Source of the DNA: Drosophila persimilis
Lineage: Eukaryota > Arthropoda > Insecta > Diptera > Drosophilidae
NCBI RefSeq assembly: GCF_003286085.1
Contig: NW_020825288.1
Location: 496,001-560,000 of the forward strand
Length of the DNA: 64,000 bases
Direction: 5' to 3'
Part shown: positions 49,801 to 64,000 of the stretch, piece by piece
Layout: each line of letters opens with the position of its first letter
Numbering within the stretch: the stretch's first letter is position 1
The notes under the pieces: model-generated
Databases searched by the model: none
Told to the model about the DNA's origin: nothing
What the model saw: the letters and a program-made list of their open reading frames with translations, nothing else
Made by a program: the position numbers and the translations under genes

Positions 49801-52800
49801 CCCTCGCGAGGGGTTGCTATTGTAATTGTTGTTGTTTTTCGGCTTAGCTATCGCGGGCCCTCGGGCGGAAATGGTCAGAAATGACATGTGGCCAGCAATT
49901 TGCATACACCAATCCACACACGCACATTTGGCAAACCCACACCAGGACCTAATCTCATCCGCGTCTCTCATCCTCGCAGCTGCTTCCATCCTGCTCCCGC
50001 TGCTTCGCTCCGCGCCGTCTCTGATTGTGCGTGAGGCAGGCACGCGCAGAGCTAAAAAGCTGAACGGCAACTGTACTTCCAGTCGACTGCCCGGCCGTCC
50101 GCCCTGAGGGTTGCAAGCACCCAAAAAACTTCCACACTTCCACACTCCACGCCACTTCACCCGAACGGCAATGAGCATAACTTCTGATTCAGATTCTGGT
50201 TCGGTTTTTGGCTTCCTCAAATATTTATGGGAAATTTTCTGCACTGGCACTAAATTAAAATTCAATAAATCATAATTTGTTTTGATTTGTCTGGTAAAAT
50301 TGCACTCGATTTTTCGCTTTTCCTCTCCCTGAAGCACAATCCTTTGCTCCTTTCATTGTTGCAGTCGAGTAGCTGGCAAAGTTTATCGAAATTTCATTAA
50401 CGTCTGCGTTTTTGTTTAAGTTTTGGCTTTGGCTCCAGCTCGGCAATTATTCTTCCCGGAAAAGAGACAGCCTGGGCAGGGCATCCCATCCCATCCTACA
50501 GATCGAAAGAGAGAGCAAGTTTGCGAAAAGTTTGCCCGGAGAGGCGGACCAAGTTTCAGTGTGCAATTTTTTCGGTCGAAAGTTTTCACTACTTTGATTA
50601 GATTCCTCCTGCTGTCCATTGCAGTTCACGCCGATCTATAATTTAAGTTTAATTTTTTTTGCGGAATCACTTATTGCATTTTGTCTGGGAGGAACTTAAG
50701 CTCACTTTTGGCAAAAGGTAACCTTCGCTCAGACATTGACCTTCTGATTTTCCGTCCTCTTCGATATATAATTGACTTTATTTCGCGGTATTTCTACTTG
50801 AACTTTGTTTCAGCTTATTCTAACCTCAATTTGGCACCAAGCTAACCTCACTTTTACGCCTCAACCAAACCTCGAAGCGACGCTCGCTTCGGTTCGCTAA
50901 TTAATTTCTGTGTGTGGCCAACGACTTTGCTTGCAGCTAATTGTTATTGTTTTAACTACCTTGAACGACGTCGAAGTGCCCCCACCGTCTGTCCTTTCCT
51001 TCTTCACCCCCTCATCCTACCCATCAATTGGTGCGCCATTTTGCGGTTTTTGAAAATTCAGTGAGCGTGTGTGCAGCAAGGCGAGAATTTGCGCTATAAA
51101 CATAAAAATTAACGACTGACAAAAGGTTGTAAAAGACAAAGACTGAAGAGAGTTGGCCGGTGGCTGTGGCAGTGGCAGAGGTAGTGGGAGTGGGGAGCGG
51201 AGCGGAGCTGCCCAATAGTTTGGCAGAGCATTAAAATCAGTTTTTATGACCCCGACACACCCACTCAGTGGAACGTGATGGCAGGCATCAAGTAGTTGAT
51301 TAAAAATCAACAGAATTCAACAGGAAATAAGGAAGACCGATATATTGTATGTGCTCGCAGTAGGGTATTCCAACTGTTAGACAGGCGATATTGAGATGTG
51401 CTTAAGATGCAGGAAAAGGAAATATTCCTAATGGGAACTTCATCATGAATCTAAGTGCATCATCTATAGATATGTATATTGATAGTATTGATATACAGAT
51501 TCATCTTGATTGGCTCCAAAGAAAGTTCCTCCATCTTGATCAGTTTCGAGCTGCAGTCGATTATTTTAAGAATCTTCAAGAAGCTTATTTTATTTATATA
51601 AGGGAACGTAGTGCACCCTTCCTTGCACTCTACGACTGCAGGGAACAAATATTTAAAGACAGCCACTGAAGGCAGGGCATGGGTGCACAATGGTACCATT
51701 TTCATTTGCGACAATTCCATCGACAAGTCTCAAGTCTCGTGTCTGGAGATTCGCGTGGAATCCGAGCGCGATGCCAGCATCCTAAGCCGCTTACTTCAAG
51801 TGCTCCGAACACTGAGCCACACAATTGTCGCTGCCACTGATGCTGCCACTGCCACTGCGGCAAGTCCAACAAACGACCGACGATGACAGGGCGATTAACT
51901 CGCTGTAAGCCATAAACGCTTCTCCGGGCAACAATTCCCGTGCCTATCCCGGCACTAATTTTGTATGCATGAGCAGAAATGAAAAGCGATGCAAAAAATT
52001 GAGAAAAATGGGAAGCCCGCGACGGAGACGGAGCCGTGGAAGAACTGTAATCGGCTAGGCGGACGCAGAGGCACTTAAAAAATCAAGTTAACGCGGCAGC
52101 CACACAAGGATCCTTCGCCACCGCCACCGCCATCGCCATCGCCAGCGCCACTAGCTGCCTGCCACTGGCAACGTTTTAATCCATATTTCCTGGAGCTCCT
52201 GTTCATGCTGTTCCTCTCCTGCCTGGCAGACAATTTTAAAAGATAATAGCATTTTTTCCCGTTCCTGCCCCTTTGCTTTGTGGCAGCGATGGGCATTAAT
52301 GGCAACAACGAGACGCGTACAACAACTGCAACAAGGATTACCGGGAGCCACAAAGTTGCTTCTTCCCAGAGCCGAGGCATCTGGCAGCTGCAGTCGTAGA
52401 CGGACATGGACATGGACATGGACCCTGAGACCGAGACGAGTTATTGCAGCCACCAGCCCGAAACCAGCGCGGAGTAACACCGACACCGACCGACACAACA
52501 GTGGAATCGGGAGCGACTACAGCAATTCACGCTTTGTGCGAGGACATGGCCAACGAAATTAGCATTTGACTATAAATTGGGCCATGCACTTGCACTTGGC
52601 CATGTGGATCAGCTTCTGTGCTTCGCAGCTCCAGTAGCAGTGGAAGGAGCCGCCGTGGAGGCAGCGCCAGATGCGCTTAAAGAGTTCGAGCCGGGACAAA
52701 TGGCCTTCGACGGGTTGAATGGCTTCCAGCTAGTTTTTGCCGGAGAGAATCCACCTAAAACTGGAGCTTAACTTCTAATGATAGCCGTCAGATCACACCA

Positions 52801-54616
52801 GAGAGGTTACAGGCACCGAAAGTGGAGGAAAAAGCCAAGAGCCGTATACAGATGGGATACTCCTTCAAATGAGATCTTAGCAATTCCAGGGGTATGTTCC
52901 TTGGGCATGTTCCTATACATATTAAAGTTTAAATGGATCTTAAAATCCCAAAAAACTAAAGCTAACTTTGGCATTCCCATTCCCAGTGCAATTTCCCTCG
53001 TTGTCTGGCACTAATGCAATGTCAACAGAACATTACACCATTACACCACCCCCACATCCTAGACACTCGCAAATTCGCCGTGCACTCAGGGTTAACGAAT
53101 GTTAGTAAGGATTCCAGGTGCAGTCTAGGCGCCGGGAGCGAACATTTCAATTCATTTCCACTCGATGGTGCCTTGGAGAAGGGCCCTGGTAACAGCGGAC
53201 AAGAGACGAGAAGCGTTTCACACACGTTTCGGATGATTGACAGCGACCCCTGCGATACGGAGTCCACGACTTGACCAGGTTAATGCCTAGGCGTCAACGG
53301 CATGACAACTGTTCATTCCATTTTGAATGGGTGGGGGGTTTGGCGCAGCAGTAGGGGTCTGTAGTAGATGGTGGGAGGGGGATATGGGAATAGCCCCACA
53401 ACAAAAGACAGCGACTGCGACCGCGACCAGCGTCGCGACGGCGGCACGTAGTGCGAAAAGTTTCGAACAAGATAAGCAGATTTACTAAAACTTTGCCCAA
53501 ACTCAAAGTCAAGAATTCCCGACGTGCCTCTGTCCCTGTCCCATTCCCACTCCCTCTCCAAAAGCTCTCATTCCGAGATCCAGGCATAGATATATTTGGG
53601 GGTGCCTAGGAGTGCAGCAGTTTGTTCATTGCCTCGCTGAAATCCCTGTTATGCGTGCACCCAATAAAGGTTCGATTTGAATGGTGGAAAGTTGAAGGAG
53701 TCTCTGGCGATTGCACTGAATTCTCGCTCGGAATCATTTTGGAGGTTATCTAAATTGCTAAATTGCAATTGAGGGGGAACGAAGATCTATAGAATCCAAT
53801 TCATAGTTTTCGATCTGAATGGGACTATATCTATAATACTTGTACATTTGTATTTTTGTAGTGTCAGAACTATAGCGATTATTATAAATATTTGGTAGAG
53901 CTATACCTAGATTATATTCTTAATCCTTTTAAGCCCATATCGATTTCACTAGCAAATACCATCTACATTTGAAGTTGAGTGGGATTCATTTGGAGAACAT
54001 CTTAAATACGCCAGCGTTGCCCCACTCTCCCCAGCACACTCCGAACTTTCATCGTTCTTCGACAGGAAACGGTGTTTTCTGTTCCACCTGCCATGCCACT
54101 TGCCCCATCTAATCCCATTTGGCTCCTCGTTTGTTTCTTGTGTTCGCCCTGAGAGAGTTTTGTAATTACAACTGCATCTGATTAGCCCGAACTTTGCCAC
54201 GTCTCGTCGCGCTGTTGTCTAATGGAGTTGCAAGTTGCAGGCTGCCTGGCTGACTCGGCGGGTAAGTTCTACGGCAGACCTCGAGCTGCTTATCAATGGC
54301 TGCGTGCGGTTGCCTCCATTGGAGCAGGCAATGCTTTTAGTCGCTGAGTGAGTCCCGATACTTACCGGGGAAGGGGGCCCTGAAGGCGGAAGGGTAGCAT
54401 GGAAGAGGGGGTAGAGGTGACAACACGTAAATGCAATCAGCGTGTGCACACGTAGGGCGATACCTGCCTCAGACCTAGACTCCGCCCCAGTCGATGTCAC
54501 AGTTTCATTTCAGGGCGAAAACTTTATTCCGCAATTCACGTATGAGGTGCATGAGGCGGTGCAAGTGGATTAATCAGGGCATTTACCGTTTGACGAGCAC
54601 CGCTGACTGGCGCCAG

Positions 54617-54650
54617 TCCCGGTCCCGGTCCCGGTCCCGGTCCCGGTCCC
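54617..54650. repeat. (TCCCGG)n hexanucleotide repeat
   Basis: Five full units and one partial unit in tandem, nearly perfect. Confidence 0.9.
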
Positions 54651-57600
54651 GACCCGACAATTGTCACGTATCAGCGGGAAAACATTTTCCGTGCGAATAA
54701 AAAACAAACAAGCAAATCCGCAACAACGTTGCAATGATAATAAATCGATAACTAAAGCGATAAGGCCACATTCAGTTCCTGTTTCAGTTTTACTTTTAAA
54801 TTCAGCATCAGTCGAGCGCAGCAAATCAAAATAATTGCACAAAGATACAACAACAAGGGAGCGTGTACTTATCCCGATCCCCTGGCAGCTTATCGCTTTG
54901 CGATTTTAATAACAATTTCAAAAGATATTGCCCCGTTAAGACATCAGCCCCCAAGGGGGGGCCTTCAATGTTTGTCTTACCAGAGAGAGAGAGACTTATC
55001 AACGCTCCGCAGAGCAGCCAGAAACAATAAACCATTTGGCAATTGTCTCTGGATCCTGAAAGCCGGTCGAACTCACGTCGTTTGAGGGGCATAAAGTGAA
55101 ATAATAAAACATTTTAACTCGACATTTGATGGCTGTCTTTCCCCATTTTTATTTTTATTTGTGTGGCATTGCGACCGGCAAATAAAAATAAAAGCAGAAA
55201 CTGATACCGAGCCGAACCGAACCGAAACTGAAGCAGACACCCAAGGAGAATCGTGAAAGACACCTTGGAGCGCTTTAATTTTTATGATGCAGCCACAAAG
55301 GAGCCAGAAATCGTAAATGCCAGCAAAATGACAGGAATCCAGGCGGATAACGAGGAAAAATTTATGCAATTAGAAATTAATATTATACAATTTGATCTCT
55401 CGCCTTATGGCCACGACACGCTCATGGAGCGTCATAAATGTGAAATGTGTGTGGCAACTGCATGTTTATGCCACAATTTGAATTTTTATGCCAGGGAGGC
55501 GTGACCCAGCAGCCTCCTGAGGAATCTGCCCTGCCCTGCCCTGCCTTGCCCTTTGCTTCTGCGAATTTTAGTGCGCATTTTACCGAAAATTAATATTGTC
55601 ACAATGGATGGATGCTGCTGGATGGCTGCATGGCTGGATGGACTGCATCTCCTTTGTTCGGTTACAAATTTGACTCGCTCGCCGAATTGATGATAACTTT
55701 TATTAATCATTTAATGCTGTGTCGTGGCAGGGGCAGGAGCTGGGGCTGTGGTGGAGTCTGCCGATAAGACTACAGGAGGAGGAACGTGGGAATCTCGCAA
55801 CTGTCCGCGAGTGTCCAGGCGCGGGATTAGCCCCGGGGAGAGCTCTGTCTGAGGCTCGGATCTGAATAATACAAAGTCATTACAACGCAGCGCATTCATA
55901 ATTAAAAATATTTACACAAATCAACTCGACTCAAGTCCTGGCCTGTCCTGTCTGAGGGTGGAGTCGGAGCAGAGAAGCAAGTGCACTGAGCGTGAGGAAG
56001 GTTTATCCTAATTAGTAAGTAAATGGGACAGGACAGACCTTGGGATTACCCTGGACGGCAGATTAAACGGAGAGAGAGCCAAATCAACTTTGGGGTATTC
56101 TTTAGCTTCCATTTCTACTGCCTGATGATGTCATATATGATATTTACAAATAGATCTGTCAAGTATCTCTGCAAATATATTTTGGGACTTCCAAGAAAGG
56201 AAAGTAATTCTACAGAATGATGTCCAATTCGTCCAATTTTTGAGGACTCTAATTCGCTCCACCCCTAACGCAATTGCCCCCAACCCCCCCTGGAGATTGG
56301 CCCGTGGCTAATTACAAATTCAGGCAAAATGCGCCCAAAAAAAAATACACAAAGAATCAATGGACCCGAGGGGTGGGACCGCTGCAGCAGGCAGCAGGAA
56401 GCCGAGGCTGAACCTGGAGCTGAAGCTAAGAGAAAATCTAATAAATGGAACCAAAAATGTGCGTACATCAAGGAATACTTCGCGGGATTGGGGATGGAGG
56501 AACACTCTGCATAGCTAAGTGAATTTGTAGCTGCATAAATCGAACTTTCAATTCGGCCTTTACTTTTGAATAACCTCCTTCTCTCTTTCCTTCCTTCCTT
56601 CCTTTACTAGTCGTCGCTTTGAAAGGCAGGACACGTAATGAGTGAGGCTGGACAAGAAACAGCACACGAAGCCGTCAGCAACTGGAGCTGGAGCTGGATC
56701 TGGACCTGGACTCCACCTCTGGGCGTTGGTTTTTCCTATGGAATTAGCATAATTTCCTCAACAGTTTTCATTATGTCTGAATTTTAAGTAATTTTTTTTC
56801 GTCCTTCATGGCATATTTTTTCCTGTCCCGAACCCTGGAGTTTCTGGAGTTCCGTTCTGCCTGGGACCATTCGCAATTAAACGTGTAATTACTCGACTGC
56901 TTAAAAATGCGAGCGCACGAGGGTTTTCATCCGCACTTTCCTTCTTTTTTCCCCGTCGCCCTCTCCTTCCTAATTGTTGTTATTCCATTTCTTCGCTTTT
57001 CACGGAAGTTTTAACTTGTTTTTATTTGATTTTCTCATTTACTTCGGTCTGAGTTATTAGCGAGCTCTCATTACAGCAGCAGCAGCAGCAGCAGTGGGAG
57101 GGGATTCCCCTGTTTACTTGTTGTGACACTTTCAAGTGGAGCGTAACGGAGGGGGAGTGGGAATACCGGATCAGGGATCAGGGGTCAGGGCACGACAACA
57201 GAATTTTTTATTCGATTATTATTCCAGCTTAAACGAGTTTCTCTCCGTCTGTTCTTTTAAAGATTTCCCGTCTCATTGGACACTAATCTCTGGGATACCC
57301 CTTCCAGCATCTCTTCCTTGGGAGCTCTGGAGCCAGGAGTCAGGACAAATGGACAGACTGCACTTAAGGACACTCAGGACACACTCGACGCAGACTTGCC
57401 GTCTGGCAGACACGGAAGATACAAAGAATCCAGAGTCGAAACAAAAAGCGAAGGAAGCAACAAAAGATTCGATACAACAGAAATGATTTCCTCCGACGGA
57501 AAAGCGAAATTGGCAAAAACGCGAAAGGAAGACGGAGAGTGGAAAGCGGAGTCTATTAGCGGACAAAGGACCCGCCGGCCGGATAGTTTTATGATTTTGA

Positions 57601-59471
57601 TAGCATGTGACAACAGGATGCATCTCCTGGATGGGGGTGCAGCCTGGAGGCCATCAGTTATAGCCGAAACATCCATTCGAGATGACTTTCCCATCACGGG
57701 TTTTATGTCTTTCCCAAATGCGATAGCCTAATGGATGCCAAGATACGATGCGAGGCAAATTAGATGTGAAGTGAGAGTGTGGGGAGTCTGGGGAGAACGG
57801 GGAGTACTCGGAGTGGATGGGCAGGCAATTAGCCTGGACAATTGAAGCTCATCCTTATCGGCGGAGGCAGAGGAGGAGAAGGAGGAGAATAAACTGCGCT
57901 GGTAATCGTCTGCCAAATTACGCGGGATTATCCCTGGTGGATGCTCTGCTGTCCCGTAATTGGCTTTAAAGTTCTTCGACTCGAGTCTCAAACTTCTTAA
58001 GGACGTGTAGTCGCACTTCCTTCATGCGTGTGCGATTTGCATTCCCCTCTCGCTTTGCCTGCCGCCTGCCAAATATCCTGTGTGTGAAAGAGTCGTAAAT
58101 CTTTTGGCGGTGCGTCTGCCACTCCGCTCCGCTCCTGACTGCCTGTCTGTCTGCCCCATAAATCATATGCAGCCAAGTATCCGTAAGAGATGAGACACGA
58201 GCCAAGCAGATTCGAGCATTTTTACGCTCTCGACGGGCGGAACTTCGGAACTCCAATCTGCTCTGCCCCGCTCCACTCAGTTCTGGTCTGCTGGGAGCCA
58301 CCAGGAGACTCTCCAAGTTTTCAAGTTTACCAATTGCTGGGCTAAGTTTTCAACTTGAAGAAACGGACGGAATGTCGCATCGGGATGGAGCAATGCAAAA
58401 CTTGGACAGATTGCTGCTGGTCTTAAACCCAATATAGTGACTAAATTATTTTGGTTAAACATATAGAGGAATACTAGGACCTACTATAGAAACCACATAA
58501 CACATTATTACACTGCACATTTCTGTTTTGATTGTTTTGCCTCAAACACAATCTTATATTTACGTTTCATCTCCCGAAAGATTAACACAAATATGGAGGG
58601 TAGGGGATACATAGACACGGAGTACAAGTCCAAGTACAAGTACTACAACTAGTCGCTAGGCAACCCTTTCCGCGGAAGGAAAAAAGCAATCTCAGCTCGG
58701 GGCCGGAGGGCAAAACTATTTGGCAGTGGCGCACCCAGGGCGTATTCGGGACGTACCCAGGAGACGCTCTGCCAATTAACAGTTACATGTGTTTGAACGG
58801 AATAATTGGGTTGCGTCACGGCCAGGATAATGATAGGAAGATGGAAGGACGGGGTAGAGCTAAATATTAAACAAATAGAGCGGCTCTAAAGTAAACTGAA
58901 ACTGAAAGCAGGGAACAGGGAACATGGCACACATGCCGCATGCCGTATGCCGTATGCCGCAAGGATAACCTATGCAATTATAGTGATTCCGGATAGTGCG
59001 TCATCGCCGTCATCGAGGAACTTCGGGGCACATCGGGGCGGGGAAGGGAGAAGGGAACTCTGGAGAACTACCCATCATCATAATCATCAAAGTCTGCCGC
59101 AGGACAAAGGCGTTGCTAAAGTTATTAACGCGTCGTGTGGCGTCAATCAACTTGGGGCTTCCCAGCTCTCGATTTGCATGTTCTCGTGCAAGGGAGGACA
59201 CACCACACCCCACTCGAATCCCAACCGCCCACCCCAACCCATTCCTAGGTTTACGTTTTTGGCCTGAAAAGAGCGGAAAACTTGAGGCTTAGGGCTGGTC
59301 CCGAAGTTTATGTTAATTTAATTGCAACACCAACCACATTAGAATAGTTTCACGTATCCTTATGAAGGATAAGCACTGCAGGAAAGGGTTTCCCCCGGCG
59401 ATTGATGTGTGTGTTTGCCTTTTGCGGCTGCCTTCTCCATGCCGATGACGACGACGATGCCAATGCCGTGA

Positions 59472-59506
59472 TGCCGGGATGCCGGGGTGCCGGGGTGCCG
59501 GGATGT
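59472..59506. repeat. (RTGCCGGG)n minisatellite
   Basis: About four copies of ATGCCGGG / GTGCCGGG, each 8-10 bases apart. Confidence 0.7.
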
Positions 59507-62500
59507 TGATGCCGTTGCCATTGACAAATGCCGAGGCAGGGTAAAGTATCCTTAATTAAGTTCCCTGCCAGGAAATCTAAAATACGTTAACTGGTTTGTT
59601 TGCTCAGCTCACGCGAGAAGTGTACTTTGTGCGAACGTCATCCATTCCATCGATAGTTCCACATTTGATATGCCATCAAGAGGCCACACATCAAAGACAC
59701 GGAGCCAGCCATCATCAAATTTAAATTACGTTTCCTCCACAGATCCACCAGCAGCAGCAGCAGACGGGTTCTTGGGAGGGAGGAGCGTCTGGGGTTTATT
59801 TGTGAGGTGTTTTCAAGATGATTGAGAAGCGATTCGTCTGAGGTCTGACCAAAATGACTTTAAAGATGGTTTTTGCAAGAAATTAAGCTTTCTTTCGATA
59901 GAAAATTGATTTCTTCAATATTTCGGAGAGAGAGAGTATCTTTGGGATCGCCTTGTTATTGGAGGACTCTCAAAAGCATTCCAGTCCGAAATGAGGAATC
60001 TTCTCCCCCTTCAGCAAATGTTTATTTATATGCATCGCAGTTTGTATTTATGGCCGAATCATGATGACAAATGTCAGATGTGGCAAACACTTGAAATGGA
60101 CACCACCACACCACTCCTCCGCCTCACTCCGTCCCAGGAGCAGTCACCCCCAAAAGAACTTGGTTCAGTGTTGCGGAAACATTTTGCAAATATTCTTCGG
60201 CGAGGCGAATCGGGAATAGAAAATATATTTATGGCTCGCTCAGCACATTACACACCTAATTTCTATATTAGTTTTCCCTGGGATGGCCAGTGTCCAAGGA
60301 GGCGGCGGAGGCGTAGGGCAGACAAAGCGCTGAGCCTGAATATTTATACAGCTTGATTGGATTTTCGCCACGCCCTCCCACACACGAGTCCGGCCATTTG
60401 TCAGAGGCGGAGGGAGAAGTGGCGTGGAGGATGTCTGGCAATATTTTGATGGTTCCATTTTTGTTTTTATGGCTGCCTCATTAGGATCCATCGCATCTTT
60501 GTTCGTTCCTTTGTTTGCAAAGGGTTTAAGCCCAACAAATGACTGCAATTTGTGACCAGAATCCCCATCCCATCCCAACCTCGATACTCGATACTCTTCC
60601 CCAAATGCTAGTTCGGGGGAAGATATCGCTGATGATTTAATCGTGCGTAAGTAATAGTTATAAATATCCTTTGTCCATTATTGGTTCCGGCATCTATCGC
60701 GGAACGGCTGTTTAAAAGTTTCCATTTACCGAAGCTTTCATTGAAAACTCATAATTTTGATTTACGGATGGGTTTGGGCAGGGTTGGGGACAGCTGTTGG
60801 TATTTTAACAATAGCTGAGGGAACACCCTCATCTACTGTGACTCATCCCTCATCCCAATCAGTTGGTTCTGGGCATCGCTTGTATCGCATTAGCACCTCA
60901 TTTGGATGCTGGGCAAAGAAATTAGGGGGAGTGGGCCAGGCTGGACATGGACATGCCCTGCAGCCAGGGGGATACTTTAAAGTGGGATATCCTTGGTGGG
61001 AAGACAGTTTCCATTGCACACGATTTGCATTTTCGTGTGTCGGGAATGGCTTGATTTATGTGCCTGAATAAAGGGGACTGCTCCTGATCGGGGCGCATAA
61101 ATTTAAGCTAACCAAATAATTCCCAGCTCCCAGGAGACATCCACTTCTCCTGCCCCTGCCCCTGCCCCAGCCCCAGCCCAAGCCCCTTCCCACTCCTTCG
61201 CTCTAAACTCCAAACAAACGCAATTGAAGCCATGAATTGCAAATGAATTAATTTTCGGGAACAAAGGCGCTCAAAAGTTGAAATTGAATTTGTTGCTCAT
61301 TAAAACGAGAGCAAGAGCCAGTGCCAGTGCCAGAGCCAAGGAGGAGGAGTATCTACTGGATGATGGGTGTGTGTGGGTATGGGTGTGGGTGGATTCTAGA
61401 TTCAACCTGGAAAACCACTTAACCACATACGCCGGCGCCAACACATGGCCGAACCGCACAACATGTTATGGCCACAATTAAGGCCGTCATTTCAGAGGCA
61501 AGACATATGCAAATGGGCCGAAGCGAAAAACCCCTTTCTGCCCATATATCATCTATAGTTGGGGGATGGCAATGGCAACGGCAATGGGGCTCCATGCTGT
61601 GCTATCATCCAATTTTTTGGACTGGATCCAGAACCATCCGCGCCCGAGAATGGCTCTCCATGAATTTTAATTACGGCGTTGATATTTCAATTTGAATTTA
61701 AATATTGTGAGCTCAGTTAATTTCATTAATAAATATTTATGGTGGTTCGGCGCTAAGCGTCGCAGTTGAGGAACGGAACCCCGTTCTCCCTCCAAAAGGG
61801 GAAAGGGTGGGTCTGCCCTGCCTCCAACCATGAGGCCATCGCTCTTGGCCAACTGTCAATAGAAGAGAGAAGCAGACCTCAACATGGCTAAGCGAAATTA
61901 CGTGCTCTCTTTTACGGGACGGGACCCACACGAGGACACACATGGGCCAGGACAAGGACATGCCACTCGTTAGCCGGTCAATTGATTGATGGCCGCATTG
62001 AGGAATGTCGTAGCAGATCTGGATTTGGATCGGGCTCGGATTCTGCATCGCATTGAAAAGCACTTATCGCTTCTCCATCCTCCATCCTGGCAACTCCTTC
62101 TCTGACAGCTGAAATTAAATCAGCGCTGATTCCAGTTGGGACTTTAAATGAGACTGCCGCAGCCATCTCCCCATCCGAACTAAAACTCCATCAGAAATCC
62201 AGCAATCCAGCAAACCCTTCCACAAGTACAGTCAGTCCTGGCACATGGCTCCTGTCGGACTGCTAAGCCCTGTGGCAACTCGGGAGATTAACTCAAATTT
62301 GTGGCGGCACAATAAATTTCACGGCGCGGCATTAAAAATTAAGCGCCGCCATAGCAGGACGAAAGACAGTTGACTTTTTTGCTGGAATCTCTTCTGCACC
62401 AGGAGGCATGCTTCAGCTAATTACACTGAGCAGCATGAATTCGATGAATCCACCTAGAGAAATCTCTGAGCTCTATTCTGGAACTCTGGAATTATCTCTG

Positions 62501-64000
62501 GAAACCCTTGCAGGACAGTGTGACTCTCGCTCGTGCCTCCTTCGCGCTGGATTCCTTTCGCCCCAATAAATTTCACCTGAGTCGGCGTTGTCACGCCTCT
62601 GCATATGTCTCTGCCCGAACCATCCTTCGTTGCCTCCTTAATTTATGTGAGCGAAAGTATCTATGCATCTACCTACACTACCGACTCGTGTATGTGTGTC
62701 TGTGTGTGGGCTTTGGAAACTTGCAGGTTGTCTGGTCTGGAATTTGTACAGTTGAGAATGAGATTCAAAGGAGCGCAGCCATGGGCTTAGTGCGGACTAA
62801 CATTTTCCCGAACATTTCAGACCGGAAGAAACGAAAGTACGGATTCCCACGACAGGGGAGAGGGGATGCATGAGCACGGGATGGGGGAAGTCGAATAAAA
62901 AATCCATTTGCAGGCGCCGCGTTCTCCCTTTCCCTTTCTCTAGCTTCCTCTTTTTTTTGTTTTTGGGGTAAATGTGGCTATTTTTTGCTCATATTTCAGA
63001 GGGAATGGAATTACAAAACAAATTACAGAATCCAAAATACAAAATAAGAGGCATATTTCTCACTTTTATGATGTTTACTGGACACGCCCCCTGAAAGAAC
63101 CCTGCTTCGGGTGACCTTTCACCCTTATTAGAGCAGCGGGACAGCGCCGCCTTGTTCTCTGCGATGTATTTTTTTTGTTTTTTAATTTTGAATTTTGAAT
63201 TTCGAATGGAAATTTACATAATTTATGGGCAGCAACAAAAGTCGCACACAGATACGGGATCCTGCAGAAGGAGTCGCGGGAGTGTCCGTAGCATATGCCA
63301 GGACCACATTTTTTTCATTAAAAATATGTTTATAATTTACGATTTTTTAAACCACGCGACAACAAATGAGGCGCAAATTATTTTCGGCTCATTCCGAGCT
63401 GGTTTGCTCCTTGATTCGGTCAGAGTCGCGCCTCATTAAGAGCTCATTAAAGTCCCGAGACTCGAGACCCAGAGGAGAGAGCCGCGCCAGTTATTCCTGA
63501 GCATTTTAACACGTTTTTAATTTTAATGCATTTTATGGCCCCCCCTTAACGATGTCTTAACTTCAGATTCCCCTCCCCGCCCCCTGCGCGTCATTGGATG
63601 CTCTCGCGGGCTGACTTTCACTTGTTGACTGTCGCTCCTGCTCCGCGACATCCTCGTCAACGTCACCGCACATCAGGACATCAGCACGTCAAACTTCATT
63701 AGGAAGGGAAAGTGGAAAGTGGCAAGGATGTTGCAGGGGGTGAGGGTTGGTTGCTGCTGCTGCTGTGGTTCGTTCATTGTTTTTATGGTTTGCGCTAATT
63801 AGTTACGAAGTCATAGAATTTTACAGGCATTGCTCTCGAGGACTGACAGAGAAGTTATTGTCTGTTGCCCGTAATCCGCCCCTGGTCTGACGCTGAAGCA
63901 GTCATCATTTGTGGTTTCCGCCGTCTGCAGAGAGAAGGAAAGGAATAAGTTTATTCCAACAATTTGTGTAAGCTCGTGCCACAAATTAATCAGAAGGAAA

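Larger units (their letters stand above)
46890..64000. other. gene-free region right of Fer2LCH (intergenic or intron)
   Basis: No recognisable protein domain, tRNA, rRNA or transposon in about 17 kb. Frames are scattered over both strands and often built from simple sequence. The longest, 353 codons at 49276-50337 on the minus strand, has no domain and no clear coding bias. Local tandem repeats lie at 54617-54650, 58930-58960 and 59472-59506. The sequence is not especially AT-rich or repeat-dense, which suits an intergenic regulatory domain or a long intron of a gene beyond the window. Confidence 0.5.

Overview
This is Drosophila-type euchromatin. It carries orthologues of the neighbouring D. 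melanogaster genes headcase (hdc) and the secreted ferritin genes Fer1HCH and Fer2LCH, with fly-style short introns and promoters. Abundant CT, CA and CAG microsatellites and protein differences from D. melanogaster suggest a Sophophora species, possibly of the obscura group. The species call is inference.

Layout. Positions 1-21764 are the 3' part of one very long hdc intron; no coding exon could be supported there. A candidate zero-length (recursive) splice site lies at 4909/4910. Positions 21765-25220 hold the last four hdc coding exons on the + strand. They encode the conserved Cys-rich HECA-type domain, then an in-frame TAA at 23793-23795, then 474 further open codons: the stop-codon readthrough arrangement described for D. 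melanogaster hdc. From 25221 to about 37005 the sequence is A-rich and codes for nothing I recognise. It contains several poly(A) signals and ends in AATAAA plus a GU-rich tract, so it reads as an 11.8 kb hdc 3' UTR. Inside it sit a locally duplicated repeat array (26846-27530) and a dense cluster of the hexamer CTGTGA (26860-28160).

Positions 37006-42256 are intergenic between the convergent 3' ends of hdc (+) and Fer1HCH (-). Fer1HCH (42484-43963, minus) and Fer2LCH (45639-46545, plus) are divergent, with start codons about 1.7 kb apart. Fer1HCH encodes the ferroxidase chain and has a textbook iron-responsive element in its leader. Fer2LCH encodes the catalytically inactive chain. Both start with signal peptides and would co-assemble in the secretory pathway. 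From about 46890 to 64000 I recognise no gene. ORFs there look like chance frames, so this is either a regulatory gene desert or an intron of a gene lying further right.

The least ordinary signals are post-transcriptional: stop-codon readthrough, a giant 3' UTR with a private repeat module, a possible recursive splice site, a possible in-frame mini-exon in Fer2LCH, and a possible promoter that would make Fer1HCH mRNA lacking the IRE.
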